From the NCBI GenBank assembly GCA_023150555.1, contig JAKLKQ010000003.1, positions 124,001 to 188,000 on the forward strand: a DNA stretch of 64,000 nucleotides, written 5' to 3'. How positions within the stretch are numbered: position 1 is the stretch's first letter; each line of letters opens with the position of its first letter. The notes beneath the pieces were generated by a model. That model was not told the DNA's origin. It saw only the letters and a program-made list of their open reading frames with translations, and made no database searches. This document shows, one piece after another, positions 27,118 through 36,654 of the stretch. The stretch is from Planctomycetota bacterium. Lineage in GTDB: Bacteria > Planctomycetota > SZUA-567 > H5-PLA8. The translations under genes were made by a program, and so were the position numbers.

Positions 27118-27516
27118 GCGCCCCCTTATAAAGGAGGCGGCGCGGAAATTCTTTCGCATCCGCCGCAGTGACCCGTTTGCGATGGCCCAAAAGGACTATC
27201 GAGACATAAGCAGAAGTTATCGCGGGGGTACACGCACATCGCGCAGCACATAGCGCTGCGCTATGAGCAAAAGATGTAAAAACATATTGAAAGTGCACCA
27301 AGTAGGGCAAATTCGGTGTGTTCGCAAGGTGCATAGGTATTCGCTACCGGCCCGTAGCAAGCCACATCGTGCGCAACGTGGCGCTCGCGAAATCTCGCGA
27401 GTTCCTCACAAAGGCATTTTCCCGATGGATGCGAAGCCGGCAGCGTCTAGACTCCATCTGTTAACCGAGTCTTCTTTGTCTCTTTTCGATTCCAGCGCTC
27501 TGGGAAGGCAGGCAGT
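27118..27516. repeat. Palindrome-rich intergenic element, copy B
   Basis: This 399-bp divergent gap between manA and hpnH has no gene. It contains the hairpin CATAGCG-CTG-CGCTATG (27249-27265), a GTGCAC (27293-27298), the word GCGCAACGTGGCG (about 27371-27383) and TCGCGAAATCTCGCGA (27385-27400), one base from the perfect palindrome of copy A. Word order GTGCRC...GTGGCG...TCGCGAAATYTCGCGAGT matches copy A. Promoters for both genes should lie here but are not obvious. Confidence 0.55.
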
Positions 27517-28656
27517 ATGGCCGTGACTTTTTCCGCAACGCCGGGCCACCTGATGTGGACCTACACGAAGTACGTCGTCGCGCAGAAGCTCCGCGGCCGC
27601 ACGCGCTACCCCATCGTGCTGATGCTGGAACCCCTTTTGCGCTGCAACCTTGCCTGCGCCGGCTGCGGGAAGATTCAGTACCCGGCCCACATCCTCAAGA
27701 AGCAGCTGACGCCCGAGCAGTGTTTTGCCGCCGCCGAAGAATGCGGCGCGCCGCTGGTCAGCATCCCCGGCGGAGAGCCCCTGCTGCACCCGCAGATCGG
27801 CGAGATCGTCGACGGCCTGGTTGCGAGCCGGAAGTACGTGGTACTCTGCACCAACGCTGTGCTCATGGAGGAGAAGCTAAACCTTTTCACGCCAAGCAAA
27901 TACCTGAGTTTCTCGATTCACCTCGACGGGCCGCGCTCCGAGCACGACTTCGCGGTCTGCAGGGAAGGCACCTACGACGTCGCCATCAACGCCATTAAAG
28001 CCGGAATCGCCAAAGGCTTCCGCGTCACGACCAACACGACGCTCTTCGCCGGCGCCGACCCGCAGCGCTACCGCGACTTCTTCGACGAGGTCATGGCGCT
28101 AGGCGTCGAGGGCATGACCATCAGCCCTGGCTACAGCTACCAGAAAGCCCCGGACCAGCAACACTTTATGCGATTCCGCAAGAGCGTGGAACTCTTCCGC
28201 GCGCTCTTCGAGAATCCGCGCCCGACGTGGCGCTTCAACCAGTCGCCGGGCTACGTCGACTTCCTTCTCGGGAACGTGGACTTCGAGTGTACTCCTTGGG
28301 GCAACGTGACTTACAACGTCTTCGGATGGCAGCGCCCGTGCTACCTGATCGGCGAAGGCTACGCGCGCAGCTTCCGCGAGCTGATGGAAGAGACCGACTG
28401 GAACCGTTACGGGCGAAGGAGTTGCAACGAAAAATGCAAGGACTGCATGGTCCACGTCGGCTTCGAGCCGTCGTCGGTCGATTACACCTTCGGCTCGCTG
28501 CGCGGCTTCCTGCGCACGGCGCGCACCGCCATCACAGGGCGAATCCGCCTGCGTGACATCAACCGCCCGATCTTCGTCCCGGCCAATCGCACTGCGAAGC
28601 CTCCGGCCTCAGCTGCCGCCCCCACGCACACGCCGCTGCCCGCGGCAGGCGACTAG
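27517..28656 (+). CDS. hpnH: Adenosyl-hopene transferase HpnH (radical SAM)
   Basis: The 379-residue protein closely follows the HpnH pattern. The radical-SAM cluster is CNLACAGC (CxxxCxxC) within PIVLMLEPLLRCNLACAGCG, followed by VSIPGGEPLLHPQI, FSIHLDGPRSEHD and KAPDQQHF. A C-terminal half with WQRPCYLIGEGYARSFREL and CKDCMVH is also typical. HpnH joins a 5'-deoxyadenosyl group to diploptene, the first step to extended hopanoids in the inner membrane. The ATG at 27517 has GGAAGGCAGG upstream. No squalene-hopene cyclase is in the window; hpnA lies about 8 kb downstream, and an NAD(P)-binding reductase gene follows. Confidence 0.93.
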   Translation: MAVTFSATPGHLMWTYTKYVVAQKLRGRTRYPIVLMLEPLLRCNLACAGCGKIQYPAHILKKQLTPEQCFAAAEECGAPLVSIPGGEPLLHPQIGEIVDGLVASRKYVVLCTNAVLMEEKLNLFTPSKYLSFSIHLDGPRSEHDFAVCREGTYDVAINAIKAGIAKGFRVTTNTTLFAGADPQRYRDFFDEVMALGVEGMTISPGYSYQKAPDQQHFMRFRKSVELFRALFENPRPTWRFNQSPGYVDFLLGNVDFECTPWGNVTYNVFGWQRPCYLIGEGYARSFRELMEETDWNRYGRRSCNEKCKDCMVHVGFEPSSVDYTFGSLRGFLRTARTAITGRIRLRDINRPIFVPANRTAKPPASAAAPTHTPLPAAGD

Positions 28657-28748
28657 CAGCCCGGCTAAGACGTTAGGCCAAGCCTCCTCGGCGTTCTTGT
28701 CACCGCAATATCGGCGACGCGACGCGCCAGCGAGGGTAGGATGACCGC

Positions 28749-29645
28749 GTGGAGCAGACGATTCTCCTCACCGGCGCCACTGGTTACATCGGCGGGCGCC
28801 TTCTGAAGCGTCTTGAAGCCCAGGGACGCCGCGTCCGATGCCTGTGCCGCGACCCCAACCGCCTGCGCGGCCGCGTGAGGCAATCCACCGAACTTGCCGC
28901 CGGCGACGTCCTGGACCCCGCTTCCCTGTTCGGCGCATTCGATGGTGTGGCCACGGCCTATTACCTTGTCCATGCCCTGAGCGAAGGCGGAGACTTCGAA
29001 GCCAAGGAACGCCGCGGCGCGGAACACTTCGCCGCCGCCGCGAAAGCCGCCGGGACTGGGCGCATCGTGTACTTAGGCGCTTTGGGCGGCCACGAAGCCG
29101 ACAGCCCGCATCTTCGCAGCCGCCATGCCGTCGGCGAGATCCTGCGCGCGAGCGGCGTGCCGACGATCGAGTTCCGCGCGTCGATCGTGCTCGGTGCCGG
29201 GAGCCTCTCATTCGAGATGGTGCGGACGCTCGTCGAGCGCCTGCCGGTGATGATCACGCCGCGCTGGGTCGCGATGGAAGCCCAGCCCATCGCCATTGCC
29301 GACGTGGTCGAATACCTGCTCGCGGCGCTGGATCATGACCCCGCCGGGAATCCGGTTTACGAGATCGGCGGGCCCGACCGCGTCAGCTACGCAGATCTGA
29401 TGAAAGTCTTTGCGCGCAAGCGCGGCTTGCGGCGCCTTCTGATCCCGGTGCCCGTTTTGACGCCGTGGCTCAGCAGCCTCTGGCTGGGGCTCGTCACGCC
29501 CCTGAACGCAAGCATCGGGCGCAAACTCATCGAATCCATCCGCCACCCGACCATCGTCCGCGACCCCCGCGCGCTGAAAAACTTCCCCATCCGACCAATG
29601 GGCATCGAGGAAGCTATGGACCGTGCGCTGCAATCCCTTGATTAG
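28749..29645 (+). CDS. NAD(P)-binding atypical short-chain reductase (NmrA/SDR_a type)
   Basis: The 298-residue Rossmann protein starts at GTG 28749 after GAGGGTAGGATG. The N-terminus LLTGATGYIGGRLL is the GxxGxxG dinucleotide loop. The catalytic Tyr-Lys pair of classical SDRs is not evident; VYLGALGG and SRHAVGEILRASG replace it, as in NmrA-like or atypical SDRs of the a5 group. The C-terminal half has YEIGGPDRVSYADLM. It may act in lipid or quinone metabolism; placement after hpnH (93 bp) is suggestive only. Confidence 0.75.
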   Translation: MEQTILLTGATGYIGGRLLKRLEAQGRRVRCLCRDPNRLRGRVRQSTELAAGDVLDPASLFGAFDGVATAYYLVHALSEGGDFEAKERRGAEHFAAAAKAAGTGRIVYLGALGGHEADSPHLRSRHAVGEILRASGVPTIEFRASIVLGAGSLSFEMVRTLVERLPVMITPRWVAMEAQPIAIADVVEYLLAALDHDPAGNPVYEIGGPDRVSYADLMKVFARKRGLRRLLIPVPVLTPWLSSLWLGLVTPLNASIGRKLIESIRHPTIVRDPRALKNFPIRPMGIEEAMDRALQSLD

Positions 29646-29962
29646 TGGCTTTGGCCACCTGATTTAACGAGTTGTAAACAATAGGCTTATACCAACACAT
29701 CCAGTCCGAGCGCCCATTCTGAACCCGGGCCTCAGAAATTGCACAACGTGAGTGATAGAAGCAACTTACAGAAAAACCCTGCAACAAACCGTTGGCCTTG
29801 TCGTTATCACTATCATAACATGAGCGTCAGGTTTTATTTAGCCATGCCATCCATTAGAGTGACCTCATGTGCACTAGTGCGAAGAGGGCATGGTCTTATC
29901 CAAAGTGCCCGGCTGGTTTGAAGCTCGACGCAGTGGACGGCGCACCGGCTTGAGAGGTTTCC
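29646..29962. other. Intergenic region related to the palindrome elements
   Basis: These 317 bp between the reductase gene and the large protease gene hold no gene. Visible items are GCACAACGTG (29741-29750), the 10-bp palindrome GCACTAGTGC (29871-29880), and a 7-bp inverted repeat AGTGATA/TATCACT (29751-29757, 29804-29810). The first two recall words in copies A to C, including the CTAG-centred palindrome of copy A. The TTG start of the next gene follows GAGAGG at the right end. Confidence 0.4.
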
Positions 29963-32900
29963 TTGGCGGACCGCATAGATAATCCTCGACGCAGGATCCT
30001 CGCATTCTCCGCGCTGGCGCTGGTGCTGGTCCTCTTCTTTGCGCTGCACAGCACAAGCGTCGCGCCGCTGGAGCCGGCTCAGGAAAAGGCCGGCGCGCCT
30101 GACCGCGCGCCGATTTCCGCGCCCGGAGCCGAAATCGCATCGCTTCCCGAAGCCAAACCGCACACAAGCGCGGAAGAGACCGCCGCCGCTGTTCCGCCCA
30201 AGCCTGCGGAAGAAACGCCCGCTGCTGACGAAGCTGCGAAAGCCGTGCCGAAAAAGCTTCCCAATCCCAAGAACCCTGGCGAACTTCCCCGCATCGGTCC
30301 GCACCTGACAGACTTGTACAACGAATACAACGCTGCCCTCAAAGCAGGGCTGCCATGGCAGTACGACGGCTCGCTGCTGATGGTGCGCGAGAACCGCGTC
30401 GTGATCGAAGCGGTGGGTTCGCACGGCGCCGAAGCTCTAAAAGCAGCTCTCGCCGACTTGAACGCGCAGAAGATCGTCCACTACAAGCACCTCGTCAACG
30501 CCGAACTTCCTATCGCGGAATTAGAACGATTTTCAGCGCTGGACTCCCTCTCCTTCGCGCGCCCCGCCTACCGCCCGGTGTTGCGCACAGGTTCGGTGAC
30601 TTCGCAGGGTGACGCTGCCATGAACGCCGACGACGCGCGCACCACGCACGGCGTCGACGGAACCGGCATCAAAGTAGGCGTCCTATCCGACACCGTGCAC
30701 CGCGTCATCGGCGGCACCTTGGCGAGCAACTCATTAACGGGCAGCGCTTCCCAGAACAGCGGCGACCTGCCCGATCCCATGGAAGTGCTCGATCCCGGAC
30801 CGAGCAGCGGCAGCGACGAAGGCGCCGCGATGCTCGAACTTATCCACGACGTGGCCCCCGGCGCAGCTCTCTCGTTCCACTCGGCCTTTAACGGCCAAGC
30901 CGACTTCGCGCAAGGGATCGAGGATCTGCGCACGGCCGGCTGCGATATCGTCGTCGATGACGTCTTTTACTACGCCGAACCTTTCTTCCAAGACGGCGTT
31001 ATCGCGCAAGCGGTGGACACCATCGCCGCCAACGGCGCGGCACACTTCAGTTCGGCGGGCAACAGCGGGCGGGATTCCTACGAAAGCGACTTTAGAAACT
31101 CCGGCATCACAGGCAACGGAGGCACCACCGATACGTTGCACGACTTCGACGTCAGTGGCACCGTCGATGGCTTCCAGCAGATTACCTTCCGCAATAACCA
31201 GACCATCACGCTGGTCCTGCAATGGGACGAAGACTTTGCTTCGGTCAGCGGCGCAACGGGTTCGACCAGCGACGTGGACATATACATCCTGAAAAATACC
31301 GCGATCACAAACGGCAATACGATCGCCAAAGGCGTCGCCAACAATATCAATGCCGACCCCGTGGAAGTCGTGCAGTTTTCCGTGAATGGCGGACCCGGTA
31401 GCACCACAACGGCTTACATCGCCATCCACGTCTTTGCCGGACCTGTACCCAACGTCATCAAGTATGCATTCTTCGGCGACATCACGGTCAACGAACACGC
31501 CACCAACAGCAGCACCTGCCTTGGCCACTCGAACGCTGCGAGCGTCTCCTCCGTGGGCGCCAGCGCCTTCATCTACACGCCGCCCTTCGGCCAGAATCCT
31601 CCGCAACTCAACTACTACTCCTCCGCCGGGCCCACGCCCATCTACTTCGACACCGCCGGCAACCGCCTGGCCACGCCGGAGATCCGCCAGAACCCCGACA
31701 TCACCGGGCCCGACGGCGGCAACACGACCTTCTTCTTCAGCGACAGTTCCATCGACACCGACTCGGACCCCAACTTTTTTGGCACGTCGGCTTCGGCGCC
31801 GCACGTCGGCGCCGTCGCCGCGCTGATGCTGGAGAAGACCGGCGGCTCGGGTTCGCTGGACCCCGCCGAGATCTACTCGCTACTGGAAGCCAACGCCATC
31901 GACATGATCGGGCGGCGCATCGAGACCGGCGGCGCAAGCAGCATCACGGGCGGCGAGGACGGCGCGGGGCAGGGTTACGACGAGGACAGCGGCTGGGGCT
32001 TCATCGACGCCAAGCTGACCCTGGACGCCATCGGCCACGACGGCGGGATCACCTGGGCCGTGGACAGCAGCGGCCTGTGGTCCAACGAGACCAGGTGGAG
32101 CCTGGGCTTCGTGCCCAACCAGGCGGGCGCCAACCACCACGATGTCACCATAAACCGCACCGATCCGGCAAGCCCTGTCGTCACGCTGGACATGGACGCG
32201 ACGATCGACGACCTGGCGCTCTCCGACAAGCTCAAGCTAAAGAACGGCCGCACACTGACGCTGACCGGCGCGTACACACAGAACTCGGGCGCGCAGTTGC
32301 AGTACGTCGTCAAGGGTACCTCGGCCCCCTCCGCCGGGCTCCTCAGCGTGACCGGCGACATCGCGCTGGCCGGCTCGGCTTTCGCGGACGTCAGCGGCAT
32401 CACCCTTCCGTCGTCCTCGATCGGAACTCAATTCAAGGTGCCGCTGATCACATACGCCGGGTCGCGGAACTCGAGCGTCTTCTCCGGCCTGGGCTGGACG
32501 GGCAACACCGCCGGCCATCCGCTCTCGCTGGAGTACGACGACGCCGGCAAGAAGGTCAACCTGGTCATCACCTACAACCCCGGCACGACGCCGGTTACGA
32601 TCGATTCGTTCAACGCGCTGGCGATCGACTCGAAGGACGTGTCCGGCGTGCTGCTGACGTGGCGCTGCGCGAGCGAGAACGAGAACCTCGGCTTCCGCGT
32701 TTGGCGCCGCCTGGCCGGCACCGGCGATGCATGGACCCTTCTCGACAAGGATTTGGTGCCGGGGCGCCTCAGCGACGCGCACCCGTCGCAATACCGCTGG
32801 TTCGACGAAGGCGGCAGTGACTGTTACGAGTACCGCCTCGAGGCCGTGGACGTGCGCGGGCACGGCGAGTCCTTCGCGCGCGCCGCGCAGGCCGGACGCT

Positions 32901-35161
32901 TCGAGGTCCTCGACGCGCCCACGCTCGAAGCGGTCTCCGCGCTGGCCGAAGCGCAAGCTCGAGAAGCTTCGCGCGAACGCGCACGCGATCTGGCCGCGAC
33001 CTTCGTTGCTCAAAGCACCGACGCGCGCGGCCGATCTGCCTCCGCCCGCGTCGCGCCCATAGGCGGCGGCGGATGGACCAGACCCGGCCGGCCCGGCAAC
33101 TCGCCGACTCTGGCCGACGAAGTGCCCCACGGCGAAAACGCCGCGCCGAAGTCGCCGTTCAAGGCGCTGAAGGCCGTCTACGCCGACGCCGGCGTTCTGC
33201 GCATCCCCGACAGGCAGTTCGCAGGCGGCTTCGATCCCGCGAACGTCGGCGTGCTGCGCAGCGGCAAGCCGCTTCCGGTGCTCGGCGTCGACGGCGGTGA
33301 CGTGATCGTCTTCGGCCCCGGCTACCGCGACCGCTACACCACCCGCGACGCGCTCTTCCTCGTTCGCAGCGGAATGCCGCTGCGCGCAGAAGCGCCCGCC
33401 GCGGCGAGCGGCCTCTTCGAGGCCGGCGCGGCCGAGACCGCCGTGACCGACCTGGCCGAACTGGGCTTCCACGACGTCTACTTCGATTGGGGACTGCGCC
33501 CGCTCGACTATCCCCCGTGGTTCAGCAACCAGTACCTGACCAACGACAGCACGCGCACCTTCGCGCTCGCCACGCCCGGCGCGCTGGACGACGCCGCGAC
33601 GCTTTCCGTACGCATCTGGAACTTCGGTCGCCCCGCCGGCACGCCGCCGCACGGCACGCTGCGCGCGTTCGTCAACGGCACGCCCTGCGGCGAGGCCACC
33701 TGGAACGGCGACGCCAACGCGCTGGAACTCACCTTTGCCGTCCCGGGCAACGTCCTGGCCGGCGGCGCGAACACCATCGACCTGCAGACGCCGGACCTGG
33801 GCGTACCGAGTTATCTCTCGCTGCTGCATTCGATGTCCATCGAATACCGCCGCGCGCTCGACGCCTCGGCCGCCGCGGACTTCCAGGCAAGTGGCAACAC
33901 GCTTTACGAAGTTTCCGGCCTGCCAGCCGGTAGCCTCTGGGTCGTCGACGCAACCGACGGGTACGGCGCGAAACTCCTCGCCTATGAGGCGAAGCCCGAC
34001 GACGGTTCGTTCGTCGCGCGCTTCCGCGCGGGTTCGAACACTTCGCGCGTGCTGGTTGTGCCCTTGGGCGCGGAGAACGGCATCGAGAGCCTCGAGTTGC
34101 GCAGAGTCGCCCGCGCACCGAAGTGCGGCTACCTCGCCGTCGGCGGCGCAGAGTACGAAGGAGCGCTTGAGCCGCTACTGAAGGCGCGCCGCAAGGAAGG
34201 CCTGCTGCCGAAGTTCGCCGAGACCGAGGCGCTTTTCGATGCCTACAACTTCGGGCGCTACGGCCCGGCGGCGATCCGCAACGCGGTGCGCGACCGTAAG
34301 CCCGACTTCCTACTTCTGGTGGGTCGCTCGCACTGGGACTACCAGGACCTCGAGGGCCTGGGGCTCAACCCGATGGTGCCGACGTTCCTCGAATCGACCG
34401 GCGAGTTCTCCGAAGCGCCCTGCGACGCGCTGCTGGGCGACGGGCACGCTGCGGTCGGCCGCTACCCGGTGCTGACGCCGGACGAGCTTTCCATCGCGGT
34501 CGCGCGCACACTGGCGTACAAGGCCGGCGCGTCGGGCGACGCGGCGCTCATGGTTGCCGACCGGCTCGATCCGGCTGCGGGCGATTTCGCCGCCGAGGCC
34601 GAAGCGATTGCGACGGACGTGCCGGAGTACGTCTGGCAGCGCGCGTACCTGGGCATCACGCACGCGACGGCGGACGACGTCGGCGACGCAATGCGGGGCG
34701 CGGCCAACGGCGAGGCCGAGCTGATTGTGTACGTCGGGCACGGCAGCAGCTCGAAGCTGAGCAAGGAAACGATCATGACGGTGACCGACGCGGCCAGCTG
34801 GACGGACAACATCGTCTTCGTGCAGTCGACCTGCACGCCGAATTACTTCATCCACAACGTCCCGGGGTATTACTCGATCGCCGAGGCGCTGCTGACGCAG
34901 CCGCAGGGCGGCATCGCCGCCTCGTTGGGCACTACGACCTATCTGCCCTCGCCGCCGGCTACCGAGTTCATGAAAGAACTGCTGAACGCCTCGCGAACGC
35001 CCGGCGTGCGCTGGGGCGAAGCCCTGCGCGCGGCGCAGCAGGCGATGGAGGTGCGCGCCGAAACGGCCGCGCCCGGCGACGCGCAGGCCTTCCGCGACCT
35101 GGCCAAGACCGAATCCCTGCTCGGCGACCCCGCTCTGCCCGCCGCCGCCGCGAAGAAGTAA
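29963..35161 (+). CDS. Secreted double protease: S53-like serine peptidase plus gingipain-type C25 domain
   Basis: The 1732-residue protein has a TTG start with GAGAGG upstream and an N-terminal membrane/signal segment (ILAFSALALVLVLFFALHS). Residues about 230-690 are a subtilase-fold domain: catalytic Asp in KVGVLSDTVHR, a SDEGAAMLELIHDVAPGA segment where His is replaced by Asp/Glu, an oxyanion region FSSAGNSGR, and catalytic Ser in GTSASAPHVGAVAAL. That Asp/Glu/Ser set matches the S53-like branch rather than classical subtilisin. Linker beta domains follow (about 700-1200). Residues about 1380-1720 are a C25 gingipain-like domain with VGHGSSS (His) and QSTCTPNYF (Cys). Both catalytic sets appear intact. 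It probably acts outside the inner membrane; no C-terminal anchor is recognised. Confidence 0.85.
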   Translation: MADRIDNPRRRILAFSALALVLVLFFALHSTSVAPLEPAQEKAGAPDRAPISAPGAEIASLPEAKPHTSAEETAAAVPPKPAEETPAADEAAKAVPKKLPNPKNPGELPRIGPHLTDLYNEYNAALKAGLPWQYDGSLLMVRENRVVIEAVGSHGAEALKAALADLNAQKIVHYKHLVNAELPIAELERFSALDSLSFARPAYRPVLRTGSVTSQGDAAMNADDARTTHGVDGTGIKVGVLSDTVHRVIGGTLASNSLTGSASQNSGDLPDPMEVLDPGPSSGSDEGAAMLELIHDVAPGAALSFHSAFNGQADFAQGIEDLRTAGCDIVVDDVFYYAEPFFQDGVIAQAVDTIAANGAAHFSSAGNSGRDSYESDFRNSGITGNGGTTDTLHDFDVSGTVDGFQQITFRNNQTITLVLQWDEDFASVSGATGSTSDVDIYILKNTAITNGNTIAKGVANNINADPVEVVQFSVNGGPGSTTTAYIAIHVFAGPVPNVIKYAFFGDITVNEHATNSSTCLGHSNAASVSSVGASAFIYTPPFGQNPPQLNYYSSAGPTPIYFDTAGNRLATPEIRQNPDITGPDGGNTTFFFSDSSIDTDSDPNFFGTSASAPHVGAVAALMLEKTGGSGSLDPAEIYSLLEANAIDMIGRRIETGGASSITGGEDGAGQGYDEDSGWGFIDAKLTLDAIGHDGGITWAVDSSGLWSNETRWSLGFVPNQAGANHHDVTINRTDPASPVVTLDMDATIDDLALSDKLKLKNGRTLTLTGAYTQNSGAQLQYVVKGTSAPSAGLLSVTGDIALAGSAFADVSGITLPSSSIGTQFKVPLITYAGSRNSSVFSGLGWTGNTAGHPLSLEYDDAGKKVNLVITYNPGTTPVTIDSFNALAIDSKDVSGVLLTWRCASENENLGFRVWRRLAGTGDAWTLLDKDLVPGRLSDAHPSQYRWFDEGGSDCYEYRLEAVDVRGHGESFARAAQAGRFEVLDAPTLEAVSALAEAQAREASRERARDLAATFVAQSTDARGRSASARVAPIGGGGWTRPGRPGNSPTLADEVPHGENAAPKSPFKALKAVYADAGVLRIPDRQFAGGFDPANVGVLRSGKPLPVLGVDGGDVIVFGPGYRDRYTTRDALFLVRSGMPLRAEAPAAASGLFEAGAAETAVTDLAELGFHDVYFDWGLRPLDYPPWFSNQYLTNDSTRTFALATPGALDDAATLSVRIWNFGRPAGTPPHGTLRAFVNGTPCGEATWNGDANALELTFAVPGNVLAGGANTIDLQTPDLGVPSYLSLLHSMSIEYRRALDASAAADFQASGNTLYEVSGLPAGSLWVVDATDGYGAKLLAYEAKPDDGSFVARFRAGSNTSRVLVVPLGAENGIESLELRRVARAPKCGYLAVGGAEYEGALEPLLKARRKEGLLPKFAETEALFDAYNFGRYGPAAIRNAVRDRKPDFLLLVGRSHWDYQDLEGLGLNPMVPTFLESTGEFSEAPCDALLGDGHAAVGRYPVLTPDELSIAVARTLAYKAGASGDAALMVADRLDPAAGDFAAEAEAIATDVPEYVWQRAYLGITHATADDVGDAMRGAANGEAELIVYVGHGSSSKLSKETIMTVTDAASWTDNIVFVQSTCTPNYFIHNVPGYYSIAEALLTQPQGGIAASLGTTTYLPSPPATEFMKELLNASRTPGVRWGEALRAAQQAMEVRAETAAPGDAQAFRDLAKTESLLGDPALPAAAAKK

Positions 35162-35235
35162 CGTGGCGCGCTCGAATTCCCAGCCATTTCCGATTAGATT
35201 GAACGCACCTTCAAACCGATTCGATCGAGGTTCCC

Positions 35236-36594
35236 ATGGCCGAAGTGCTTCGCCGCGTCCGCCCCACGCCCGTAGATACGTACCTCGCCAATCCCCACAA
35301 GGGTTGCTGTACGTTCCAGCACTTCAATGGCGACGAACTGTTTCCCGGTACCAGCTGGTCCGAGGAAGGCCCGCTCGTATTTTCCGAGCCCAAGCATTCG
35401 CCACACCACGAAGGCTATCTGCCGACCACCGTCGCGTACTGCCGCTGGTTCTGGCGCGTTCTCGAGCCCGCGGATGGCCGGCTCGATTTCTCGATGATCG
35501 ACGGCGCCCTGGAGACGTGCGCCAAGCGCGGCCAGACGCTGGCCGTGCGCCTGATGGCTTTCGGCTCTCCCAAGCAGCCCCAGGTACCCGATTGGTACGC
35601 CGCCAAGTGCCCGATGCAAGACAAGCACTACAAGTCGTCGCCGCAACGCGTGCCGGTGCACGACTCGCCGGAGTACTTCGAACGATGGGGCGGGCTGGTG
35701 CGCGCCTTCGCGCAGCGCTACGACGGGCATCCGCTGCTCGAGTCCATCGACGTGGCCTTCCTCGGGCCGTGGGGCGAAGGCGCCGGCCAATGCGGCGACG
35801 AACAGATCGACCGCTTTGCGGAGCTGTGGCAGGAGGCCTTCGTGCACACGCCGCGCCTGGCGCTGATCGGCGGCCGGCAGTTGACTGCTTCGCTGAAGCG
35901 CGGCAGCGGCTGGCGCTGCGACTGCTTCGGCGACCTGAAGCAGCCCGGCAGCCCTCACGTGCGCAAAGACCTCAGCAACAACCACCACTACGAATCCTAC
36001 CCGAAGCAGATCTGCCAGGCCGGCGCGCAGGAAGCCTGGAAGACCGGTCCGGTGCACTTCGAGACCTGTTGGGTGCCGATGTATTGGTACCAGAACGGCT
36101 TCGACCTGGACTTCATTCTGCAGCAGGGCCGCAAGTTGCACGGCACGTACTTCATGCCCAAGTACACGCACCTACCCGCGCCGTGGATGGAGCGTCTCGC
36201 GACGTTCTGCCGCACGCTCGGCTACCGCTTCGTCCTGCGCCACTGCTCGGTCACCAGCCCCGTCACGCCGGAAGCGCCGGTTAAGGCGGAGATCTGGATC
36301 GAGAACATGGGCGTGGCCCCGCTGTACCGGCGCTACGACTTCGCACTGCGCTTTCGCCAGGGCGATTACGAGCAAATCGTTCCGCTGAAGGACGTGGACG
36401 TGCGCACGTGGCTGCCGGGCGACGCATGGATCAGCCGCTCGCTGCCGCTGCCGCCGGGCATCAAGCCCGGCTGGGTGGATCTCGCCGCGGGCCTGCTCGA
36501 TCCCAGGACCGGGCAGGCGCGCGTGCGCTTCGCGGTGAAGGAACAGTTCAGCGACGGCTGGGTGGACTTGAACGGCTTCGAGGTGCGCGGCTGA
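35236..36594 (+). CDS. DUF4832 domain protein (GH-like TIM barrel)
   Basis: The 452-residue protein starts at ATG 35236 behind GAGG. The N-terminus (LANPHKGCCTFQHFNGDELFPG) is the typical opening NP-x-G segment of DUF4832 proteins. A barrel follows with FWRVLEPADGRLDFSMIDGA and a conserved LGPWGEGAG, where Glu could be the acid/base of a glycoside hydrolase clan A-like fold. The C-terminal ~120 residues form a beta-sandwich (DUF4832 proper: TPEAPVKAEIWIENMGVAPLY). Function is probably in plant- or alga-type polysaccharide use. There is no signal peptide. It lies 74 bp after the double protease and before hpnA, on the same strand. Confidence 0.75.
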   Translation: MAEVLRRVRPTPVDTYLANPHKGCCTFQHFNGDELFPGTSWSEEGPLVFSEPKHSPHHEGYLPTTVAYCRWFWRVLEPADGRLDFSMIDGALETCAKRGQTLAVRLMAFGSPKQPQVPDWYAAKCPMQDKHYKSSPQRVPVHDSPEYFERWGGLVRAFAQRYDGHPLLESIDVAFLGPWGEGAGQCGDEQIDRFAELWQEAFVHTPRLALIGGRQLTASLKRGSGWRCDCFGDLKQPGSPHVRKDLSNNHHYESYPKQICQAGAQEAWKTGPVHFETCWVPMYWYQNGFDLDFILQQGRKLHGTYFMPKYTHLPAPWMERLATFCRTLGYRFVLRHCSVTSPVTPEAPVKAEIWIENMGVAPLYRRYDFALRFRQGDYEQIVPLKDVDVRTWLPGDAWISRSLPLPPGIKPGWVDLAAGLLDPRTGQARVRFAVKEQFSDGWVDLNGFEVRG

Positions 36595-36654
36595 TGCCGC
36601 ATGCCGCCAATGCCACTTGATGGAACGCCGCGGCCGGGAATAATCCGCCTTCTC

